A stretch of 64,000 nt of DNA from Diphasiastrum complanatum (lineage: Eukaryota; Streptophyta; Lycopodiopsida; Lycopodiales; Lycopodiaceae). How positions within the stretch are numbered: position 1 is the first letter of the stretch; every line of letters begins with the position of its first letter. The notes under the pieces were generated by a model. It searched no databases. It was not told the origin of the DNA and worked only from the letters and a program-made list of their open reading frames with translations. Below, piece after piece: positions 1 through 12,869 of this stretch. The position numbers and the translations under genes are program-made. The stretch lies in the NCBI GenBank assembly GCA_029204225.1, contig CM055108.1, positions 10,548,461 through 10,612,460 of the forward strand, given 5' to 3'.

Positions 1-243
1 ATGGTGCAGCCATCTTCATTCAAGTGCAACTTTCAAGTCCAAGATCATTATCAAACATTGAGGAAGCACATGGACATAGTGGCAATTTGGTGGAATGTTC
101 ACCAAAGAAATATTATCATGGATATGGTGAGGGGGTTGATATGATGGATCCTTTTGCTGGTCTTTTACTTCATATGCATACCAAAGGATCCACTCAAAAA
201 ATTTCACAAACTCCTTGATCTTACCAAGCTAGTTTTTGAGGAG
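1..243 (+). mobile_element. 3' internal end of a Copia-type element
   Basis: This stretch ends in a short purine run (GAGGAG) directly before an LTR that starts TGTGAAAA, so it is the non-coding 3' end of an LTR retrotransposon that begins outside the window. It resembles, in reverse complement, 18216-18530, the matching part of the minus-strand Copia element at 17388-19850. No intact domain is visible here. The short reading frames on both strands are not supported as genes. Confidence 0.6.
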
Positions 244-1072
244 TGTGAAAAATTGTCAAAAATCTATCTTGGTTATTTTATGATTTTATGTTTGTGAGTA
301 CATTTCACATGTGTGGAGCATGTTTTCACATGTGTAAAATAGCTAGAAATAGTTTACAATGTTGACTTTAGGGGTTTCATAAAGATTGCTAGTCAAGCAT
401 CTTGGTGTCATTAGGTGATAGGGCCAATTTTGGCTTTAGAGATCAAATGGTCAAGTACACATGTTTTGTAATGATTAGGCCAAAATTCAATTGTGATGTA
501 ACTTGAGCTAGTTAGGTTGCTTACACATGTCAAGTTTAGGTTTAATGAGTGATGCACCCTATGTGGTGGCAAAAGTCAAAGGGTCCAATCATAAGAGAGA
601 GATGTATTCGAAGGGTCCAATCAAAAGCGAGGGATGTTGCATCACACATCCAATAGGATTAGAGAGGCTATGTTTAAGGGGTCCAATAAGAATCAAGCAT
701 GGATCTCCATGAGTTTCTATATGTACTTTCACTCCCTGCATTAATGTATGAGAGATCTATGAGGTTTTTGAGTCAATTTGGAGATTTGCCAATTTTGCTT
801 GTATTGTCTTCTCTCTCTAGATGAGCCCAAAAGTGGTATTTTCTCTCTCTACCCAAGGAGAGGAGCTTGTTGGGACTTAGTTTACTTCAAGAAGTCTTCC
901 ACATGTGTGAAGCACCTTTTGGTAATGAATGAATGCATGTAGAATGGTCTTTTTGCCTTAGATCTTGTCATTGATCTTGGATTTCAATCAATACGTGATC
1001 TATAGTGCATGAGCCAAGCTTAGGAGATCAATTTCACACATTAGGACATTTCCACATGTGTGAACTTTCACA
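244..1072 (+). mobile_element. Copia-type 3' LTR (829 bp)
   Basis: The LTR begins TGTGAAAA after a purine run and ends CTTTCACA, giving matching inverted ends. Its length (829 bp) and layout match the LTR at 17388-18215 (828 bp, minus strand); both contain motifs such as CACATGTGTG and a CTCTCTCT-rich stretch. Because element sequence lies to its left, it is the 3' LTR. The 5' LTR lies outside the window, so the target duplication cannot be tested. Confidence 0.6.
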
Positions 1073-1671
1073 CCAATGTGGTATCTCATTATTTACAAAA
1101 TCAGAGGCCCTCAAATCTATTTCTCGCTTTCTTAATTAATCCTTTACTTCTTAGTGATTTCTTGAAGGAAGAAATTATGTAATCAGAGGTAAGATGGATT
1201 GAAAAACTGTTGAGAGTGAATGTTATTCGTCTCAGAGATTTTTTGGATATGTTATTTACTTACTCATGAGGAATAGAAATTATTTTGTAGCTGAGTTACA
1301 AGATCTCAATGAGATATGTGGGTAACATATGTGGGTTCTGAAGGAATCTGCCAAATAAAAATGTGTTTATGTATTGGGTCATAGTTGGTTCATGTAACTA
1401 GTGTTTGCATGAAGGTGATATTACTAACTTGTGTTGAGTGTAACCTAGTTGAGAAACTTATCGCTTAGTATATTTTTCAACCTTGAGTTGTACTCCAAAA
1501 CAGAGATTAATAATTGAAAAATTGATTATCTCTGAGTACTTGTTTGATATGAAAGTCAAACTAAGGATAACGATTTCCTAGGTTAATATTGAAAGTTAAA
1601 GGAACTGTTCTTGTAGTTCTTTCCTATCTTGAGGACCTTCTAAGGATAGAAGCAGTTTAAGGAGGGAAGAA
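1073..1671. other. Gene-free stretch ending in a polypurine tract
   Basis: No coding frame is supported. The last bases (AAGGAGGGAAGA, about 1659-1670) look like a polypurine tract directly before the LTR-like sequence at 1672. The stretch may therefore be the 3' untranslated end of another Gypsy copy. The words TGGTATC and TCAGAGGCC (about 1079-1110) look like the two halves of a Copia primer-binding site separated by about 15 bp, but this may be chance. Confidence 0.3.
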
Positions 1672-2374
1672 TGTTATGGCCATATTCGGTTAAGGACCTA
1701 GAATAGTCCTAATATGGTAGACCGGCCCTCCAGTACTCGAGATTATTGGTCACGCCGAGATTTAATTCTATGTTGAGGTCTGTTTGTGACTAATTACCTT
1801 GAGAGGACCCAAACACTCTAATTGAGATATTTGGAGCATTGCATGTCTGTGCGAGAGATATAGGCAAGAGGACTACATGAAGAGATGAGACCTATTTATG
1901 GTTGACTTGCATGGGGGTTGTATGGTTTCATGCATAGGACTCTACTCTCTATATAATGAGGTAGGGATTCTCCGGTCGACATATTGGGTTTAGGTTACCA
2001 GTTTCTCTCTCCTCCTCTTGCTTCACATGGCATGGCTTGGGGGCTAGATCAGGTTTGATCTAGGATTGGTTGGGCGGTTCGGCTCCATAGTCTCTCTTAT
2101 TGTGTTCTCCTATCCTCATCTTAGGGGCAATCCTTTAGGGTCTTTACAACAAGACTATTGCTCTGGAATTATTAACACTACACACCCCCAACACAAGTAA
2201 TACTGGTTACTTTCTAATGTCTATTGAAAACCAAAATAACTCTCGAATCCATTTCATTTGAAATAAGTCACAGTTGTACCAAATATTTAACTTTCAAGCA
2301 CTATCCTCTTGGGGTTCGACATTATTTACTACAAAATCTATTTTATCTTTGATGGTATAGTACGACATATACCA
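1672..2374 (+). mobile_element. Gypsy-type LTR
   Basis: The candidate starts TGTTATGG after a purine tract and ends ATACCA just before a primer-binding-site-like sequence at 2376. A TATA-like CTATATAAT lies at about 1948-1958, where an LTR promoter would be. The inverted ends are weak, so the exact edges are uncertain. Part of it resembles 20150-20280, which shares an AGATCTAGGTTTGGTTGGG-like stretch. Confidence 0.5.
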
Positions 2375-2375
2375 A

Positions 2376-2393
2376 TTTTTGGTGCCGTTGCTG
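2376..2393 (+). promoter_or_regulatory. Primer-binding site of the Gypsy element
   Basis: The sequence TTTTTGGTGCCGTTGCTG is close to the TTTGGCGCCGTTGCC form usual in plant Gypsy elements of the Athila/Tat type. It follows the LTR end by one base and precedes gag, as expected for minus-strand DNA priming by a tRNA. Confidence 0.55.
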
Positions 2394-2449
2394 AAGATAG
2401 CTCAAGAAAGTTAAAAGGAAACTGACACTTCCATCTCCGTTCCTAGTGT

Positions 2450-5290
2450 ATGTCAGATAGAGAATCTCAATTAGAACGATACCGTAACCTTAGAGAGGAA
2501 TTTTTACGAAGACAGAGAGCGGGTACAAGTAGAAGAAATCTCGGCAAGATCACTATCCAGCTTCTCAAACTCTTACTTAGCTTCGGTATGGAGGGTCCTG
2601 CTCCACGTTTCACTCCCATTTCAAAAATCAAGTATGATTATTTTAAAGGAACTACTTCAGATGCAGGTAGCTATGTCTTGCAATTCGAGTTGATTGCTAA
2701 TGCATATAACAAAGGAACTGACGTAGACAAACTGCAAATCTTTTTCGGTCTGCTGAGAAAGCAGGCACGCATATAGTACAGTCAAGTTGAACTAGGTCGT
2801 GAAGTAACTTGGTTACTACTAAAAGATGCGTTTCTGAACCAGTATAGAGAAATTGGCTATAAATCTAGATTTCTCGGATGACTGAACAATGTTCAAAAGA
2901 AAACTAAAGAATCCCTTAAAAAATATACACGAAAGGTCAAGAATCTTATAGGAAAACTAACCGGTGTATATCTCGTTGCTATGCAGATCGAATGGTTTTT
3001 GGCTGGTTTAACCACCAAAAATCGATCGATATTGCAGACAAGGAGACTTGACTTTCTTATCAATTGTATTGATTTAGGAGATCTCGGCACACCAAAAATT
3101 GATGTTACCAGTGTTGGATGCTTAATTGAAGATGTGTTAAATAATTCTGGTCCAAGCATGAACATAATAACAAAAGACACAACTCATACTTTGGGGCTGA
3201 CCCATTTGACCAACATAGTGAAATATCAAGTTAGCAGATTCGACTAGACGAAAGCCTGTTGGAGAATTGAAGGACACAGTATACATTCAAGCCAAGTCTT
3301 TTACAATGAATTTTATAGTTATCAAACCACTCGGTTTTCCATCTTATTCTGTACTAATTGGACGACCATGGCTTTATCAATCGAATGCAAGTGTTTACTG
3401 GAAGTTCAGAGAATTGAGATTTTAAACTGGTGAGACCAATAATCGAGATAAGCGAGCTGAACAAATAATCACCTAGAGTCGTGACAAATACGAAGGTGAA
3501 ACTCCTTTGTCTGACACTAGTTTTAGCTCAGGAGATTCTTCTTATGCACTAAATATTTTTTCCAAGACAACCGACATCGAAGTGCAATATTTTGAATGCT
3601 ACGAGAACAATGACGAAGAAGAATTCTTTGATGCCTGCAACACTGAAGTGGATGTTTCGGATAAAGAAATAAAAGTTGCAGTAACGAACTCTGAAGAGTC
3701 TGATGAAGATTCAAGTGACGAATTTGACGAATCCGAACAAGAATGTGGTAATAAGAACCAGGCTGACGACAAAAATATATCTATGGAGTCAACCATGCAT
3801 GAAATTCATGGCCATACTAAGGCCAATATGACAGAAGGTATCATTCTACCAGATTCCACTAAACTTATTGAACTTGCACTTGGCATATTTGTGCATGTCT
3901 CAAAATCACTTGGAGAGACAAAATTAGTTGAATTCACGGAATTGTTGAAGGAGTACCAAGATGTATTTGCTTGGTCGTTCAACGATTTGAAAGGAATACC
4001 TGTCGAATTCGGAGAACATCAGTATTGATCTTAAAGAAGATTATGTACCTGTTCGATAGAGACAATATCGACGCAATCCAAAGTACTACCTCATGGTAAA
4101 AGACGAACTCAACAAGCACCTTAAGGTAGGTATTATTTATTCCATGTTAGATAGTGAATGGATGTCTCCCATTGTTGTTGTTCCAAAGAAGAAGACTAGC
4201 AAACTTTGAATATGCCATGACTTCAAGAAGCTGAATGCTGCCACAAGGAAGGATTATCATCCTTTTACCCTTCACTGATTTTATCTTAGATCAGGTTGCT
4301 GGTAAAAAACGTAATAGTTTTTATGACAGTTTCTTTGGTTACAATCAGGTTGAAGTAAGAAAAGAGGATCGTTCAAAGACCATGTTTACTACAGATTGGG
4401 GCACTTATGCCTACAACAAAACGTCCTTTGGTCTTTGCAACGCACCAGCAGCCAACAAATTATGATGTTAATTTTTGCTGCCTTCCTAAGAACTTTTCTT
4501 GAAATTTTCATTGATGATTTATGTGTTTACAGTGATGTAAAAAACACATATACAAAAGCTGAAACTTACATTGCAACGGTGTCAAGATACTTGTTTATCG
4601 CTTCACCCAGAAAAATGTCTTTCAGTATAAAAGATGAAATTTTACTTGGACAGAGAATATCAACAGAGGAATAGAGGTCGATAAAATAAAGTCGAGCTTA
4701 TAAAGATACCAACAAATCTACGTGAACTAAGAGCTTTCTTAGGACATGTCGGTTACTATCGGAGATTTATCCAGAATCATGCCTCTATTGTTGCGGCTCT
4801 TACGCATCTACTTAAGAAACAAGTGGCATACTTATGGACGAATGAACAACAGAAAGCGTTCGAAGAACTTAAGCAGAGGTTGATTAATGCTCCTATTCTG
4901 AGACCACCAAACTGGGCTATTCTATTTCATAGTTATGTCGATGTTTTTGCATTCGCTATTGGTGTTTGTTTGAGCCAGAAGGACAATCAGAAGAAAGACC
5001 ATCCCATATACTATGCAAGTCGACAACAAAGTGCCTCGGAGAAGAATTACTCAGTCACAGAAAGGGAAGCACTCGGAATGATTTTTACTGTTAATAAATT
5101 TTGACATTATTTGCTGAGATATGCTTTCATTTTTCATGTTGATCACTATGTTCTAAAGTATCTCGTGAATAAACCAGATTTATCACGACGAATTGCTCGA
5201 TGGGTTCTACTTCTGCAAGAATTCACTTATCAAGTAGAACTTTGCCAAGAAAAATATCATACGAATGTTGACTATCTATCGTGACTCAGC
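2450..5290 (+). pseudogene. Decayed Gypsy gag-pol polyprotein
   Basis: The domains come in Ty3/Gypsy order. Gag lies at 2450-3247, one frame with stops at 2774 and 2879. A protease/linker region lies at about 3250-3430 and includes IGRPWL. A very acidic linker covers 3507-3800. Reverse transcriptase covers about 3990-4680 with VVPKKK, FGLCNAP and FIDDL (the YxDD box with F for Y). RNase H covers 4740-5285, with LTREK-type pieces such as NEQQKAFEELK, YYASRQ and TEREAL, and ends near VDYLS. Frameshifts and stops break every domain, for example TGA at about 4207 inside LxICHDF. No integrase or 3' LTR is seen, so the element is truncated at about 5.3 kb. It cannot encode a working enzyme. Confidence 0.85.
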
Positions 5291-5782
5291 ACGAAAAAAA
5301 AATTAAAAACCAATTAATGATGATTTTCCAGATGAAAATTTGCTAAATATCAAATATCAACCTAAATATGGCATGATATACTCGAATATGAAGATATGAG
5401 CTAGATAAATATAAATCATGAAGAGGCCTATATCATTTTTTGAGAATATAACTCCTAAAGACTTGCCTTGTATTTAAGGACAAGATCTCTAGAAGTGAAA
5501 CGCTGCTTTGGATAGCCTTTCTAGTAGGTCATCGATGCGAAATGACTAAATATGAATCAACATATTAAACTAGAGTAATTTAAACTCTTAGTTAAATATA
5601 CCTCTCACTGTATAATTGAACATACATTCAACCTAATTATTAACTAGACCTTTTCACGGGAGCTACGCACCTGTAGTCTTTAGAGGTGTGTTTGTTCGCT
5701 TCGTAGAACATATATTGACCACACGCTTCAGTCTTAAACATCAAGAGAGAAAGAGTTTATGTATTTGTGAGAGATTGAAGAA
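5291..5782. other. AT-rich gap without a gene
   Basis: Sequence after the Gypsy RNase H loses recognisable coding character. Nothing with domain support was found on either strand. Confidence 0.4.
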
Positions 5783-7963
5783 GTGAATAGGGTGCTGAGA
5801 ATTATTCTCTCTTTCCATTACCATCGCTTCTTCCATTTTCTTTGCTACTGCCACTACCATTGTTTCTACTTCACATGTCGCCACAACCCTCTTGATTCCC
5901 AATTGTCCCCTAGCACCCTAGCATCTCTCAACCAAATCAACTTCACACCTCCTACCTCTCCTACATCTCCATCTATCCTCCAAACCACCCTCTAGTTACC
6001 TTTTGTTCCTCCCATTCCCTTGTTTGAACAATCTGTTCTAACCCCCGTTTCCACTTTTGCTCCTCTCACACTCCGCACATCTCTAGTAAAAGCTATAGAG
6101 GGCAACAAACCGTTGCCTGATGACGCATTTGTGCAAACAGTTTTTGTAGCTTCACCTGATCATGCTGATCCCACCGCACCAGACGGAATGCAGTCCCTGG
6201 AGAAACTCATTGAAGACAACAATGACACAGTACAGGCCGTCGGGGCCTCCTCACAACAAGCCCCTGATAGCATCAGCATACCGGCCGGTCCTACAGATAT
6301 TATGACAGCCTACCAAATCTTGGAAACTTATGTCCAAGAGGTGGTAGCTGCAAAAACAAAGCTAGACGGTCGTGTACTAGAATTAGCAAAGAGAAACACC
6401 CAACTGCGGGCTGAAATCAGTCAACTACAATAGGATCTGCTGATCACCCAACAACACGAACAAGCGGGACAAGCTAAGGTGGAAAAGCTCAAGAAATATG
6501 AAGTGGATCTCCAAGGATATATCACAGCCCTGTCCAAGTCTACCACGGACACTCAGGCCAAGGTTCAGGAGATCCAGCAGCAGCTCACGCAATGCCTCAC
6601 TCCACTCCAGGCACAAATCATGATGCTCGAAATAGAAAATTTACGCTTGGGAGCGGAGGTGACGACATTACAAGTAGAGAAGACGACATGGCTGGCACAA
6701 CCTGCACCTACCAACAGACCCCTCAGTCAAGCCGAGGTGGATCTACTAAGGAAGCAAGTGCAGGCCTATACTGACACATTCGCCAAGTACCAAGCCGAGT
6801 TCAACAATTATCGACGTGGGGCAATGCAAAAATTGGCACAGGCTAAAAGTACTTTGAAGGCCTGTCAGAAAAACATCGAGCAGCAGCCTCAACCGGCCCC
6901 AATGGTGATTCCACTGCTACCCTTAAAAGACTCTGCCAGCTTAAGTTCCAACCAAGAAAAGGACAAATAGGAAGAAGGACCAACCACGCAAGATCAAAGC
7001 TCATATATAGCCAATGCAGGTGCCCAGAATCCGAGCCAGGATACGGGTCCGAGCCAAAGCCAAGGGGAGCGACAAGCTTCCACATCTTGCGGCTCGAGAT
7101 CCATATCTGCCAACTGCGCTTTCCGTTGACCAAAGTCCGTGGAGGAGAAAATCAATGAGTTCTTGGTCAAATATCTCCACAAGTTCTCAAGAGGCGACTG
7201 GCAGATATCCTTTTCAGCACAAACCATCGAAGGCAATGAGCTGCATGTACTTCCCGCCCTCCGACCACAACCATTCTAGCACCAGCAGTTGTTCGAACGA
7301 GACCCTACGGCCATCAGGGCCAATGTGACTAGTCCACGACAACTACGGGTGAACGCGCATTTCCTGCCATGCACGCAACAATCGAAATGGGTGGAATGCG
7401 GCACTCCCCTGGACCAAACCACCATCCAGAACTGCAATTGGCCAAGAATTTCTTCAGAGCACGGTTGGAATACGGATGTAGACGCCCAAAGGGCTCTCAC
7501 CTAATTTTCTAATAACTATTTCAACTGTCTCGATCCAATAGTCCGTGCGGCAGCCACTTACTCCCGGGACATAGAATATTTAATGGGCATTGAAACAAAA
7601 TGGGACAATTTCCTCCTGCCCATATTCTTTGATCCAAATAAAGTGCTAACCTCGGAGAAAGTTGAAAATCAGCTTCCAATAGCGCGAGTCTACTACTGAG
7701 TAGCACTCCTCGGCGATCCCTTGACATGTAGATTCCAAGCGTGGGTCGACCAAAGCTGGTTAACAGGAGTCCACAAGTCCCTTTTCACGCCCAAGGACTT
7801 GAAGAATATCAACCGAATCAGCTTTACGGAAGATGTTCCAGGCTACCTTATCCACTAGAGGCAGGCCAAGAAAACTTTGTACTGAACCGGCAGAGTGCCG
7901 AGGGACCGACACTACTTCAGGTCGTGGGTCCTATGGGGGGTATTCCCAACACATTGTAAATAA
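5783..7963 (+). pseudogene. Coiled-coil, gag-like reading frame with nine in-frame stops
   Basis: A single frame runs from 5783 to the TAA at 7961 without a frameshift, but it is cut by stops at 5993, 6431, 6968, 7127, 7277, 7502, 7697, 7856 and 7883. The first part is Pro/Ser/Thr-rich. About 6290-6900 is Gln/Lys/Glu/Leu-rich with heptad-like spacing, so probably a long coiled coil. About 7139-7950 encodes a compact, Trp- and Phe-containing region such as KWDNFLLPIFF and FQAWVDQSWL. I do not recognise the family. Its position between a Gypsy relic and microsatellites, and its coiled coil followed by a globular part, suggest a retroelement gag, but a captured host gene is possible. GC content is higher than in the neighbouring sequence. 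Confidence 0.5.
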
Positions 7964-8502
7964 ATAAAATAAAAAAAAAGAAATAGTTGCGAGAGTCATG
8001 GCGTCTAGCGTGTATAAGCCCATGGACCAATGACACAAGTTAAGTTGTAAATAGAATAAAGGACTTGGATTTTTTTGCAAATAAAATAAAATTTGAGGTT
8101 ACAATGTCAAGTTTATAAACTTAGTGTAAAACTTTCTAAGTTGGGTCCAAATTGAGACTCACATGAATCATGTGAATTCCAATGTACTTTTCTAGAACCC
8201 TTGGATTAGATTGGGTCCAAGATGGATGGTTAAGATTAGTGCCCATATTTTTAGAAGTAGCCAATAGGATTTTGGGGCAAGGGCCTTCCCCATTGATAAA
8301 AAGGCACCTCTTGTACCATATTTTCATGCTTAATAAGAAGGAGGAGACTCTACTATTTTGGAAAGCCAAAGCATCCTCATTTGCTAAGCACTCATGCTAA
8401 TGCTATTGTTGTGTTTTCCATTTGCTTTTCATTTCCTTGTTATTGTTTTAGTAGTTATGGTTTTTTCATTAGCATGTATCTTGAGCATTTGAGCTAACCT
8501 CC

Positions 8503-8506
<4 letters not shown>
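7964..8506. other. Gene-free stretch
   Basis: It starts with an A-rich tail (AAATAAATAAAATAAAAA) after the gag-like frame. The short frames on both strands have no recognisable content. Confidence 0.35.

Positions 8507-8567
<61 letters not shown>
8507..8567. repeat. (CT)n microsatellite, about 60 bp
   Basis: Near-perfect CT dinucleotide run, ending in a slightly interrupted TCTTTCTCTTTG tail. Confidence 0.95.
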
Positions 8568-8575
<8 letters not shown>

Positions 8576-8821
8576 TTGCCTCTCTATCTCTTCTCTTATT
8601 CTCTTCCAATTTCACCCAAAACATGTTGAATGCTAGTTTAGTGGAGTAGAGTTAGTGGGGGTAGTGTTAAAGGTGAGTAGAGTTAGGAGAAAAAGTAGAG
8701 ATCAACTAAAAGTAGCATCTAAGCTAGGTTAGGATCTTATCCAAGTGTTCTAACCCTCTTTGACAGGCGGAAGGGCTACTCACCGACCAAATCTATATCC
8801 CTACAGAGAGATAGAGCGAGA

Positions 8822-8942
<121 letters not shown>

Positions 8943-9611
8943 CGCTCCATCTACTACTAGTACAAAACCTTTCACAGATTTAGGATTTTGCTTTAAAAAA
9001 AATTTATCCATCCATACGTTCATTTTTTTTCCTTACTCATGCCTCATGCACACCAGATAGGGATTTAATATTTTGCTTTAAAAAAATATATATCCATCCA
9101 TGCGTTCATTTTTTTCCCTTACTTCTGTCTCATGGAAACCAAAATAGGGATTTAAGATTCTGCTCAAAACAAATTAACGATCCATGCATTTGTTCTTTTC
9201 CTTATGCCTCATGCAGATAAAGGTTATTGGCCTTGTTTTATCCTAAAAAGATTTTTGCCTTAAAATTAATGTCCACAACCACATAATATACTTTAACGTT
9301 GATTGTGTTACAAACTCCATTGACCGACCTCACCATATAGTATTGCCTTTGCAAGGCAAGGCCAAAAATGGGTAATCAGACCACATTAATTAAACACATA
9401 CAAGCCCCGCCCTCCCATGCAATGTCAATTAGAAAGTATAACTTTCGAATTTTACTCGAGAAGAACCCGCTTGTGAGAGAGAGAACGTGATATTAGAAAC
9501 TTCTCTAAATAGAGTTTTCCATAAAGAAACATAGAGGGCGTGTGATGGATCGAAAGAGGACATAACCGATGTGATTGAGGAGCGAGGGAGGGGCACATGT
9601 GCGTATGCGCG

Positions 9612-9744
<133 letters not shown>

Positions 9745-9876
9745 ATTACATTTCCAAGTATGAACAACATTATGGAATTGGAGTGTGATTCTAGTAATTT
9801 TTGTTTCAATCTGTTGCTTTAATTTGTTGCATTTAAGGTTGATCGTCGCAATGAAGCTGAATCTCTTGCAACAGGT

Positions 9877-10048
<172 letters not shown>

Positions 10049-10282
10049 TGCTTGTTTTTATTAATAAACTATGGGGAAACCCATTGGAGTACAAAGGTAT
10101 GCATGTAGAAAAATAAAGGCCAAAAGGCAAATTGAGATAATGTACATCAACTATACCAAAGCAAGAATCTCCAAAAGTAGCTATAAAAAGCCTACTGCTT
10201 GATGTAAGTCGCTATCTAAGATAGTTGGAAGTTTAGGTAATGCATGAAGCTATGAAGTAGCCGTTCCTACAACTACGGCACG

Positions 10283-11640
10283 TCAAAGTATTGCAAGTGC
10301 TTGAGTGCATTGTAAAGTAGTAGAAACTTGTTGATGATAATAAGGCGTAACGATGGATAAAGGTGAGGCACCACATCCTTGGAGCTTCAAACCTGCACAA
10401 GATGAAAGAAAATCGTCAAATTTCTTATGCAGGCACCCATAAATTTCCAAGGCAAAAGGAATAAAGTCTTCTCCAGGAGTGCGATGTGAATAATTTCGCT
10501 CTTTATCTTGAGCCACATGAGAAGCAGTGGCACCTTGGGTAGTTAAAGCACGACGAAGCAAGTCTGGTTGTGAAGGATCAACAACAACAACATTTCCAAT
10601 CGTGCAAATCCCCATGCGTGAAAGAACGCGATCAACTCAACGCCAAGGCGGCTGTGAATTAGATACACAGGCAAGATGTGGGTTTGCTCTTGGACAACAT
10701 GAAGGTTGCACTCATGTGCAATAGATGCCAGTAGATCACGAATGGCATCATGAGTCACGGTGCGGTCTCCACCAGAAGGGCAACACATGAGATGAGTGCC
10801 AATAGAATCAAGAGGGTGACCACATGAATATTTTGTCAAACCCGCCAAACATTGGATGAGGGAATCCCAATCTGACTCAAAGAGCGGTGACAAACAGCTC
10901 TAAAGAAAGGTGCAAGAGTGGAACAACAGGACGCACAACAAGCCAAGTACCAGCACCAGGGCCTGCACAAGACAGAAGGAGAGTCCGAGTCTCGTCTAAA
11001 GGTGAATCATTGAAATGCTGAGTGAAAGCATGCGAGTGGAACCGCTCCAAAAGAAACTTTTGAAAATGAGCACACTGATGGCTAAGCAAAGTCTCAAAGG
11101 TAGGCAAAGAAGTTCGCACAGGTGGAGGGAGGAGATCCTTGGCCGCACAAAGGTGTTGTTGGAAAGAGAGAATGTCTGTTTCCACATGAACTACCGAATC
11201 AAGAAGAATGGACTTGTTGTCCTGCTAAAACCGAGAGATAAGTGTAGAGGCAAGAAGGGCCCAACTCCCAAAAAAGCAGCTGGAGCAATAGAACCTGTGC
11301 AAGTAAGACCAACACCTCCAGAAGAAGTAGGAAGAGAGACTTGTCGCTTAACAAACTGACCATGGGGAATATGAAAGGTTTCTGAACCCATCAAGCGACC
11401 CAGAATATCTGATAAAGTATTATCAAAATCCTATAGCAAAGCCAAAACATCCGGAGAGGGAGGAACACACCGTAGTGTGAGCAAATAATTGAGTGACAAT
11501 CCCTAGAACAACTTGAGTGTTGCCAAGCTTTGGTAGCAAATCAACGTGACAAAGATGCGCGCCCAAAGTGTCCTGCAAAGAGGAAGCCACAAAGTCAAAG
11601 AAACCTATAGGAATACCAAATGCTTTTGCCATTAGTACAA
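10283..11640 (-). pseudogene. Reverse transcriptase C-terminus plus restriction-like endonuclease relic
   Basis: Read on the minus strand. The stretch 11640-11423 gives LGIPIG-type reverse transcriptase sequence (SLQDTLGAHL, LLPKLG). The stretch 11394-11191 gives RQVSLPTSSGGVGL and APAAFLG. The stretch 10893-10543 gives a Cys/His stretch followed by GGDRTVTHDAIRD and QTHILP, and 10615-10283 gives VVVVDPSQPDLLRRA and PFALEIYGCL. The Cys/His stretch, then THD, then VD...DV(V)DP fits the restriction-like endonuclease of some non-LTR retroelements; this assignment is from memory of the family. A short duplication near 10640-10650 shifts the frame between the two endonuclease halves. Several frames are needed, so it is dead. 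Its N-terminal part is at 12851-13302. Confidence 0.5.
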
Positions 11641-12869
11641 TTTCATCTTAAATTTCCACAGATGGTAATTTGCTCCATCAAGCTTGTCCATGATAGGGCT
11701 GGCTTTCCCTTGGGAATCCATGTGGAAGAATTAGTCTAAGTGATAGGAGAAACTATCAGTGATCTGATATTTACAGAACAAGAAAATAATTACTCTATCG
11801 GCTAGTAGAGTCTTGTACTGTGGAAGCTTATCAAGCTATGAAAATAGCTCTGATAGCATGTTGGGGGAGAGAGAGAGAGGATGGAGAATAAATGACGAAC
11901 ACGAACGAGAAACGAACTCGAACAAGAAACGAACGAGAAGCGAACTCGAACAGAAAATGTTCGTGCGCAGCGGAATGAATTATTTGACTCTCTCCGTAAG
12001 CACGACTACGCTTATCAGAATGAAGAGAACTTTAGTGATGGAAATCACAGTCATTCTAGATTACGTAGCCAAACATTTAATGGATGAAACGCTAGATGAA
12101 TAATTTGTCGTGAATTGCAAGACAAATTATCTGTCGCGAAGGATTCGCGAAGAGCTAGACTATGCTCGACTGATAATTAGTCGCGAATTATTCGCAAAAT
12201 ACAAGACTAAAAGTTGATCGTCTATTACTAGAAAGAGCAACTAGAAAGATCAAACAAAATGAAGAACAAGCATAGCAATATTAATACAGATCTGAATGCA
12301 GAACAAAGAGTTGTATCAGATTAAGTATATCATGTATACAAGTTAATAATGCGGCAGAGCATAATACAATAGCGGACGAATTCGCGTGCCCTACGAAGCT
12401 TATTTTGTCTGTAATGAGGAATGAAACCTCTTCACTTAGTCTCTTCTTATCTCGCTTCTCATCTAACTCTCTCTATCTTGAATACACGAATGGTATCCAA
12501 TATATATACATAATATTACAGGTGTGCAGATGTGCAAGTTTTGAGTGGATGTGCTGTCTGTAGGAGATCGTGGGTGGCTCCAATCGTTGTCCAATCTGTT
12601 AGCGCAACTGCATGGAGTGAGCGTAAAAAGGGTGCGACGTCAGCCAGTGCTGAAGTGAACTTTGGTGATGATGCGAAAAGTGGGTCACTCTAACGAATGG
12701 CCTTAGGATAAGATTTACAGGGTGCCTTAGCTTTTAGGGCACCTTCGGCATTCTGTAGGATAGTGTCCCCTTTTGTCACCATAACCTGTGTAAAAACATA
12801 GTGTTCGCGATTCTTTCGCCTTTTATTCGTCTGTGCGAATTTGCGTGTAATTATGCAGGTTGTGTGACA
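11640..12869 (-). mobile_element. Copia LTR with gag start, inserted in the reverse transcriptase relic
   Basis: On the minus strand a gag start is readable at 11720-11640 (MDKLDGANYHLWKFKMK). It is preceded at 11847-11858 by a degenerate primer-binding site (TGCTATCAGAGC). The LTR runs from the TG at 11859 to about 12869 (TGTGTGACA on the plus strand). The LTR holds TATATATACAT (about 12501-12511) and runs of GAACGAGAA/CGAACTCGAA words. Only about 110 bp of gag remain. The inserted block separates the two halves of the surrounding relic (13302-12851 and 11640-10283), so it arrived later. Confidence 0.55.

Noticed and set aside
1079-1110. A functional Copia primer-binding site after the LTR at 244-1072
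   Set aside because: The LTR is a 3' LTR with element sequence to its left, and the two half-words are separated by about 15 bp. Chance similarity is more likely.
5993-7885. Stop identities as proof of C-to-T decay or programmed amber read-through
   Set aside because: Every stop codon is one C-to-T step from a sense codon, so the identities alone prove nothing. The bases after the TAG codons do not show the CARYYA read-through context, and nine stops are too many for programmed read-through.
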